A stretch of 64,000 nucleotides of DNA from Aphidius gifuensis (taxonomy: Eukaryota; Arthropoda; Insecta; Hymenoptera; Braconidae): assembly GCF_014905175.1 (NCBI RefSeq), contig NC_057790.1:26252469-26316468 (forward strand), in the 5' to 3' direction. Made by a program: the position numbers and the translations under genes. The notes under the pieces are model-generated. The model saw only the letters and a program-made list of their open reading frames with translations, made no database searches and was not told where the DNA came from. Shown in pieces: positions 54,701 to 63,700 of the stretch (the stretch's first letter is position 1; the number at the start of each line of letters is the position of its first letter).

Positions 54701-57700
54701 AATGATTTTTTTTCTTCAAATAATTTTATTACATTTTTCTATTTTCTACTAATTTTTTTTCCATTTTTTATTTATTTTTCCTTGACACCATTAATTTTTA
54801 TTTATTCAATTTATTTTTTCGTACAATTATTCAATATTGTTTGACTATTTTTTAACAATTCAATAAATAATTAAACAAAGAAAAAAATTATTTAAATGAG
54901 TAAACAAAAAACAAAATTAGTGGAAAAAAAATAACTTAGTTAAAAATTTTATTAATAATATTCTGTATCGACATAGTTAGTCCAAACTCCTGGTGAAATT
55001 TTAAGAGCAGTATAATTTTTTTGTCTCCACCAATCTGGAGTATTCATATAAAATAGATGATTATTATGATCAGAAAATTTTTTTGAAAAAACTATTTTCC
55101 AGTATCTTCCTAAATATTTTATACTGTCATTATTTTTTTCAAGTCTTTCAATAATGTCCAGGTGTATTTTGAATGAACAACAAACACCAGGTTTACTATT
55201 TCCATCACGAGAATTACCAAGATATTCAATTCCAGTTTGACATATATTTTTGTTGTCTTTGATTTCTACTCTAGTTATAAAAGGCCCCACTCCTGTTGCT
55301 GATTCTGATATCATTGCATAACAATTTTCTACAGGTTTGTCATCCATCGGAGGAATCCATATTTCTTTAATATTATTTTTGCTGCTCGAACAATTGTTTG
55401 GCTTTGAAAATATTAGCAGAGTTGATTCTTAAAATATATTTAAAAATTATTATAATTTTTTTTTTTGTATTTTTAAATAAATAATTAATTAAATGATTAA
55501 ATTAACTTACCAAATTGTAAAATGCAATTAAAAAATAAAAAGAATAATATTAAAAATTTATTCATTTTTATAAATCTGTAATTTTTTATTTTATTTAAAA
55601 TTTTTTTTTTTTAGTAATGATAATTAAAACAAAAAAAAAAAGATGTAGAATTGTTTAAGACTTGACGACTAATGTTCACAAATGATAAAACATCAGTGAC
55701 TTGACTGATATAATTTTTAAAGATACAGAATTTTTAAAGATAATAAAATAAATACAGGTTATATTGAAATATATTCTCTACAGGAGTTCGAGATTATCAA
55801 AATAAATTTTAAAAAAATAACAAAGTGATTAACTCGTGGAGACACAATTCTTGCAGGCAATAAATATTAAAAATATTTTAAAAGATAAAAGCTAAAAAAT
55901 TGCAAAATTATTTTTTATTATCAATAAGATTTATAAATACTTAAATAAAAAAAAATTAAAGTAAAATAAAAATTAGAAATTTCAAAATTAAAAGAGAAAA
56001 AAAAAAAATTTTAATGAGAAAAATGCTACCAGGTGAATATTGTTACATTTAAAAATATTATTACTTTTTTTTTTTATAATTTTTGGGAATTTAATTCAAA
56101 CGCTCAATTCCTAGAATATTTTAATAAAAATATAATTTTGATAGACAAACACAGTCAACTAGGGAAATCCCCGAAATATTATTTTTATAATTTCAAATCA
56201 TGACTAATGACTATCCGCATAATTACAAAATATTTTATTTATTCAGGTCAATGAAAAGTAATTTAAAAATATAAATATGAACTTTGTTTTCAACACTGAT
56301 TTTTTTTTTAATATCTAAATGACCATAATGACAAAATTTTTTTTTTATTTGATTGACAATATTCGGCTTAATTAAAAACTTTGATACAAGCTTTTTATTT
56401 TTAATTAAGTTCATAAATTTTTTAATTGATAGACATCATTTAAAATATATTTATAAAACAAAAATTAATTTCAATTTGATGACTGTATTTTAAAATTTAA
56501 AAAAAAACTGATTTACCTTCATATTACAAGTATTTACACTGAGATTTGATAAGAATAAATTTACTTGATGATTAAAAAAAAAAATCCGCTACAAGAAACA
56601 AAAATAAAAAAACAAAAATTTATAAATTAAAACAATTGACAATTAACGTTTAAAAATTATTAAAGAAAAAAAAAAATAAACAAATAAATAATTAACAGCA
56701 AGTGTTTTAAATAAATTAGTTGATAAATTTTTCATTAAGATTTAAGAATATATAACATCAACATTGTTAGTCCAATACCCAGGTATAATTTTAAGAGTAT
56801 TATAATAATTTTCTTTTGTCCACCATGAATACGAATTCATATAAAATAAATGATTATAATGATAAATGCCTCTTTTTTTAAAAAAAATTTTCCAATATCT
56901 ATCTAGATATTTTCGACTTCCATTAGTATTTTCTAGTTTATAAATAATATCAAGATGTAATTTGAACGAACAACAAACATCTTCGAAAGGAAAACCCTCA
57001 CGTGAATGACCAAGATATTCAATTCCAGTTTCACAGATATTTTGATTGTTACTTTTAATATCAATACGAGTTGAAAAATATCCTACTGCCTCGGATAACT
57101 CTGATATCATTGCGTAACATTCTTGCACAGGTTCATTATTTTGTTGAACGATATATATTTCTTTTGTATTGTTTGAATTTAATGAGCAATTATTTGAAAT
57201 TAAATTTATTGGAACTCCTTGTGTTTCTATAAAAATTAAAAATAAAAAAAAATTATTTATAATATTTTATAATTAAACTCTCTTTTACTTCAAAATGTTT
57301 TTTGTTTTTTAATTTGGAAATTAACTTACCGAAAGAAAAGTTGAATAATAAAAAAAATAGAAACAAATTTTTATACATTTTTTTTTTTCGTTTTTAATGA
57401 AAGTGCTTAGATTTATTTTTAAATTTTTTTAGATAGTGGTGACTGTGTAATTAGTATCAGAACTTCTTGCTTATATACCTTGTGAAGTTGTGGATTATTC
57501 ATTTATGACGTATTTTTTTTTATAAAAAAAATAATTATGATCGACACGCGTGGCTTGGATTGAGAAATACTCATAATTTTTTTTTGTAGAATAAACAAAA
57601 AAAAAGTTAAAAATAATTTATAATTGAAAAGATAACGAGTATTTTTTTATTTAATATTTATAAAGCCTTGAGTTCGTATAAGGATAAAAAAAATTATTAA

Positions 57701-60700
57701 AATTAAAATAAAACACCTTGAGATATTTTTGTGTTTCAAATAAATCATAAAGTTATTTTTCAATAGAAAAAACGGAAAAAAAGAATGAATTTATACACGA
57801 GGCATATGTTTGTTGAAAAAAAAAAAATTTCATTGATAAAGAAAAAATATCATTGTATATTCAATAGCTCGAAAAAAATTTAAGTATAATATATTCATTT
57901 TTTATTTGATTAACTAAAGTAAATAATACATTTTTTTTTCCTCAAAAAAATTATATAAAAAATTTAAAAATCATGTATTCTTAAAAAGAAATAAATAATT
58001 AAATTTTTTTTTTTTTATTTTAATCATTTTAAATTAATCAAGATGGTTGTTAATTTTTTTTTTATAAAAAAAAAAAAAAAAAAATGACTCAATTTTACAG
58101 CGCAAATTACGATATTTAAAAAAAAATAATTTAAAAAATTTTTAAATTTAAAATAATTAATAAATAATTAATTGTTTTTTCTAAAAAAATTTACAAGCTA
58201 AAAATAATTTTATTTCATCATTTACCTTTTTTTATTATTCGTAAATTATAAAAAAAAAAAATCGTTGAATTTTTACTGTATAAAATAATGTATATATTTT
58301 CAAATTTAAAAATCATATTTTTTCTTTTTACAAACATTTGGATTGGTAAACTAACCCAACCAAACTTAACAAGCAAAAATATACATGTCATATAAAATTC
58401 TTTGATACGATCATATATATTTTTAGATTCCATATCAAATTGCAAAGCAACTATATAGCTTTGACATACGGGAATTGGTTATTTTATTTTCCAACCAGTT
58501 TTCAAGATTTACTTACACATTCTACCTTTTTTTTTTCCTTTTTTTTTCAATTTTACTTTATCTAATATATGTTTATACACATATATATATTTATATTTCC
58601 CTTGAGATTTTCATCAAATAAAAAAAACGCATCAATTCCATCGTACTTTATCAAACGAACCCTTAAAATATCATCTAGAATTTCTTATATTCATTCGTGT
58701 GTTGTCGTCATCGTTTTAGTCAAATAAACTAGAGAAGAAAATTCGACCTCACTCGTACGTGCACGATTATTTTCTTAAGTAAATATCGTTTATCCCATTC
58801 CATTGACAAATTTTCCTTCATCCATAGCTCAATTCATTTCTAAAATGTGCCATAGATGAGGATATGTATAATCTATTTCAATTTAAAATGCATGAGAAAA
58901 TTGAAATTCATTACTCATTTTCAACACGACTCTTCAACAACACTTGGTAAATATTTAAATTAATGTAAACAATTATATTTTATTTATCATCAATAAATAT
59001 TTTTGCAATTATTTTCAAGTATTTATTTAGTTCAAATAAATATTAATGAAATAAATTAAAAAATAAACTTACCAGTAACTTTAATTTCATATGGCAATTG
59101 TGCACGCCATGCATCTTGAAGTTTTCTATCTGGTGCAACACAACGATATTCACCAGCATCTTGATAAACAACTCTATCAAGTGATAGTGTACCTGGACCA
59201 CCAGCTGGATCCATACCTGGTCCACGACCCCAACAACCACCGTCACATTCAAGTGTTACAGCACCACCAATTTGTACTTCCATTTTTCTCGAATCTGTTG
59301 CTTCACCATTTAATGCTTCAGCTTCTCTTTCATATTCTGGATTTGCTGTTGATACAAAATTTAAATAGACATTATCATTTATCATAATAATCAATTGTTG
59401 TATTGATTATTTAAATTCAAATAATCATGAAATTATTCATCAAAAAAGCTTTGATGATTGATCATAAATTTCTACTTCGAAATAAATATTAAAAATAATA
59501 TATTTTCGAAATTTTTATGTAAAAATTGTAGCGCAGTTATTTATTAATACAATTTGAATATTTTTTTTCTACTTGAGTGGAGGAATAATCTAAATAATTT
59601 GTGAATAATGCATTAATATGTAAAGGATTCATTGGAATATGAGAATTTCATGAAGACAAATGTAAGAAATGATTGGTAATTTATTGTTTGCTGAATAGTC
59701 CATTGAACACGTGCCAAATATATACGTCTATTTGGAATCAACGAACGTTGTTGTGTGTGTATTCAAGATTAGCTCTCTTGTGCACCAAACATGATCACTT
59801 TGAAATATCATATATGTATGCTTAGCAATGTCGTGACTCTCTATATTGTCCACGTGATATACTCATGTGACTTGATTGTTCATGTCGTATCTATATATGA
59901 GTAATATAAGTCTCATTTGAAATGTATGTATTGTTTGACACAAGCATATCAAGTTCACTGGTCACGTAGATAAACTTTGGCGTATTGTATTTCTTTCAAG
60001 TTTTTGGAAGTGACACGATTATGCTTATTTGAGAATGGTAATTGTCTTTAACAACTGCCAACACTAAATTATAAATTTATTATTATTTTTTCTAGCTCCA
60101 GTGAAAATATTTCTATGGATTTTCTTTAGTGATTAGAATGAAATTAAATTGTAAAAACAGAAAGATGTAAAGAGCTAAAAAATTTTATATAAAAGCTAAA
60201 AGTTCTTATGTTAAATAATTAAAAATGATTTTATTTGTTGATTTAGTATTGTTTTACAATTGATCTACAAGTGTTACAATTGCATTGTCAAAAATAAAAA
60301 TTATTTGGTGTTTAGGGCAAATACTTCCTAGCATAGAACAAGGGTAGGCTTTGCATACACTTGTTGTATGCCAAGAAGTATTTGCCCCAGACACCAAGAC
60401 GATCAGTCGCTCTTCTATGTGACGACTCAATCTTGAACTATTTACCAATGATCAATTGATATTATTTTGAAATTATGGTATTGTGATTGTTCCGTAACAG
60501 GACTCGAACCAAATATTATTTGCACCAATGGCCGGGTTCTTGCTGACTTAACCACGATAGAGCATAACCACATCTCTACTAAACATAAATATCAATTACA
60601 TCGAATCTATATCTTCATTATTTTTGAAAAATATTACATTTATTATTATTTTTTCTAGCTCCAGTGAAAATATTTCTATGGATTTTCTTTAGTGATTAGA

Positions 60701-63700
60701 ATGAAATTAAATTGTTATCTGATGGATGTAAAGAGCTAAAACATTTTATATGAGAAATAAAAATTCTCATGTCAAATAATTAAAATTGATTTTATTTGTT
60801 GATTTATTATTGTTTTTGTATTGTTTTACAATTGTTTTACGAGTGTTAAAATTGCATTGTCAAAAATAAAAATTTTTTGGTGTTCAGGGCAAATACTTCC
60901 TTGCATAGAACAAGGGTGGACTTTGCGTCTCCACTTGTTCTACGCCAAGAAGTATTTCCCCTTAACACCTAGATGATCAATCCCATGACATATGTGATTT
61001 AAGCCGAATTATTGTCATATGATAATTCGAATTTGAACGATTTGAATGCACAGCAAAGAAATGATAATACGATGGTATTTATCTCTTTTATTTAATTGAT
61101 TGATTTGTGATGACCTGTTTCGAACCAGACATGTTTAGATTTGATGGCTAAGTGCTTACTGACTTAACCACGAGGTGACATTATCATTCTCTACTAAACA
61201 TAAATATCAATTACATCAAATCTATCATCTTCGTTATATTTTTAAAAAATATTACATTTATTATTATTTTTTTTAGCTCCAGTGAAAATATTTTTATGGA
61301 TTTCTTTAGTGATTATAATAAAATTAAATTGTTGTCTGATAAACAGAAGGATGTAAAGAGCTAAAAAATTATAGATAAAAATTAAAAATTCTCATGTTAA
61401 ATAATTAAAATTGATTTTATTTGTTAATTTGTTATTGTATTGTTTTACAATTGTTTTACAAGTGTTACAATTGCATTGTCAAAAATAAAAATTTTTTGGT
61501 GTTCAGGGCAAATACTTCCTTGCATGGAACAAGGGTGGACTTTGCGTCTCCACTTGTTCTACGCTAGGAAGTATTTGCCCTTAACATCAAATAATGCAAT
61601 TGTAACATCCCAAATATATATATATTGCAAGAATTATTTTAATTGTAGACTCATTCGCTGCACGAATTATGTAACATTGCTTCATATATGAAGCAATATG
61701 TTGAATAATATATACAGTACGGGATTTGAACCCAAAATGACATCAATGCATGGCAGAGTGTCTGTCGACTTAACCACGATATAACATAATCACATTTCTA
61801 TTAAACATAAATATCAATCACATCGAGTCTATCATCTTTATTATATTTTTAAAAAATATTATATTTATTATTATTTTTTCTACTCCCAGTGAAAATATTT
61901 CTACGAATTTCTTCAAATTATACTCATTTTTTTTTGTATATTTTTCGCATCAATCTGGAATTGAATCACAAAAAAATCCTAGAGAAATATTTTTCTAACG
62001 AATAAATTTAAAAATGAAAATATTTTCACGAGCTATTTTTCCAGATCAATTTCGGAAAAGTATACGGAGAAAAACCAGCAATGATTACAGAATAATTATC
62101 TACAGAAAAAAATAGAAAAAATATTTTTAATTTATATTTTTTTCTTTAATCTTTTGTCGTGATAATTTTGATTTTTTTTTTTTTTCTGTTCAAAGTGTAT
62201 GTGTTTTATCGATCCATAATTTCAATTCAAGCTCACTTGCTTTTGTTAAATATTGAGAGAAGATATTATGTATATAACATGTAGAGTATATATAAAGTTG
62301 GTAAAGAGAAGAAGACACTCGGTGTGAAGACGCGACAAAAAGTTATAGAAGCAGAAGACTAAAGTTTGATGTGCAACGTAGGTAGATAAAAGAAAAAAAA
62401 AAAAAACCAAACAAATACAACTTTCGTTAGATGAAAAAACAAGAAAAAAAAAACACCTATTGAGGTGGCCAACTGAATTCCCAGAGTCATATCAACAGTC
62501 TGCTGCAAAATTCATCAAACATAACCTAAATGACATTTTTTTTTTTCTTTGTAATTCTCTTTTTCATCTTGAAAAATACGAGAAAACACATCATACCTAA
62601 AACAAAGACAAATGATACTTTATGTTTTTTTTTTCATTTGCAAAATTCCTGCAGCAAAAAAATGCACATTTTTTTGCTAGATTTATCATTTAGAGATTTT
62701 TTATTTAATGTTACTTTGGATGATGATAAAATGATGATAAAATTGTGCAAAAAAAAAGAAATAACACTTTTATTTTTGTCATTAATAAATCCATTAATTA
62801 TTTTTAATTTGCGTTAAACATTAATCAACCGTTTGATAATATGAAAAATTATAATAATAAAAGCTGACCTCACTCACTCTCTTTGCCTCTCTCGGTCTAT
62901 TTGAAATTGTTGTTTGTAAAATGATAGAGAATGGATAATCCGTTTGATTTGAACATGACACTGAAGCGTGTAATCGATGATTACTATAGGAATGGGTAAA
63001 GTTTATGGGGTTTAAAACAGGCTAAATTGTGGAGAGATTAGGTGATCGGAAACTGGCAAACCCGGATGATGATGGGGCCAAGCGTCGACATAGGGGGATT
63101 GCATGTTTGGATAAGGTGTTGAGAGATGTTGATAACAGAGTGAGATGATGATATGAGAAATATAGTCAATATGTATATGAAGAGGGACAACTATGATAGG
63201 GTAGAAATATGAGAGTGGTTTTAGTAGAATGAGAAAATTTTCCAGTGCAAGTTAGCATAGAGGGTTCACCAAAAACACCAGATGGCCTGTATATATGAAA
63301 ATCTTGTTATGTAGAGTTTAACCGTACACGAAGGAAATTTGCAAATTTTCATAACTACGATTCGCGGAATAATTTCCGGATGGCTGAGCTGTTTCCTCCC
63401 TTGACAAATCATCGTTGTGGTTTCCTATTATCGAGAATACATATCTAATTCCTTTGGCAAATTCAGCATTAGAACTTGTCATTTGATGTGACGTTATTTT
63501 AATAGGAAGGATGCTACAACTATATCATTTATTTCCGTCATTTTAATTATAATATTTATAAATAAATTAACAAATAAATTAATGGAAAAAATAAATAAAC
63601 TAACAAGCTATTACTATTAATAAAAAAAAAGTATTTCTTGTAAATTTTTTGCTTTAATTTTTAACAATTCATAAATAAAATAAAATAAATTAAATTTCAA

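Larger units (their letters stand above)
26019..59072 (-). other. 33-kb intron of the immunoglobulin gene
   Basis: The preceding exon ends with one base of a Gly codon and the following exon supplies the other two, so no exon is required between them. The intron is AT-rich with many homopolymers. It contains two nested protein genes (54.95-57.38 kb), seven copies of the tRNA-like/hairpin repeat, and two sets of segmental repeats, all listed separately. Between these I found no coding exon; the remaining open frames translate to F/I/K/N/Y-rich low-complexity sequence. Confidence 0.6.
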
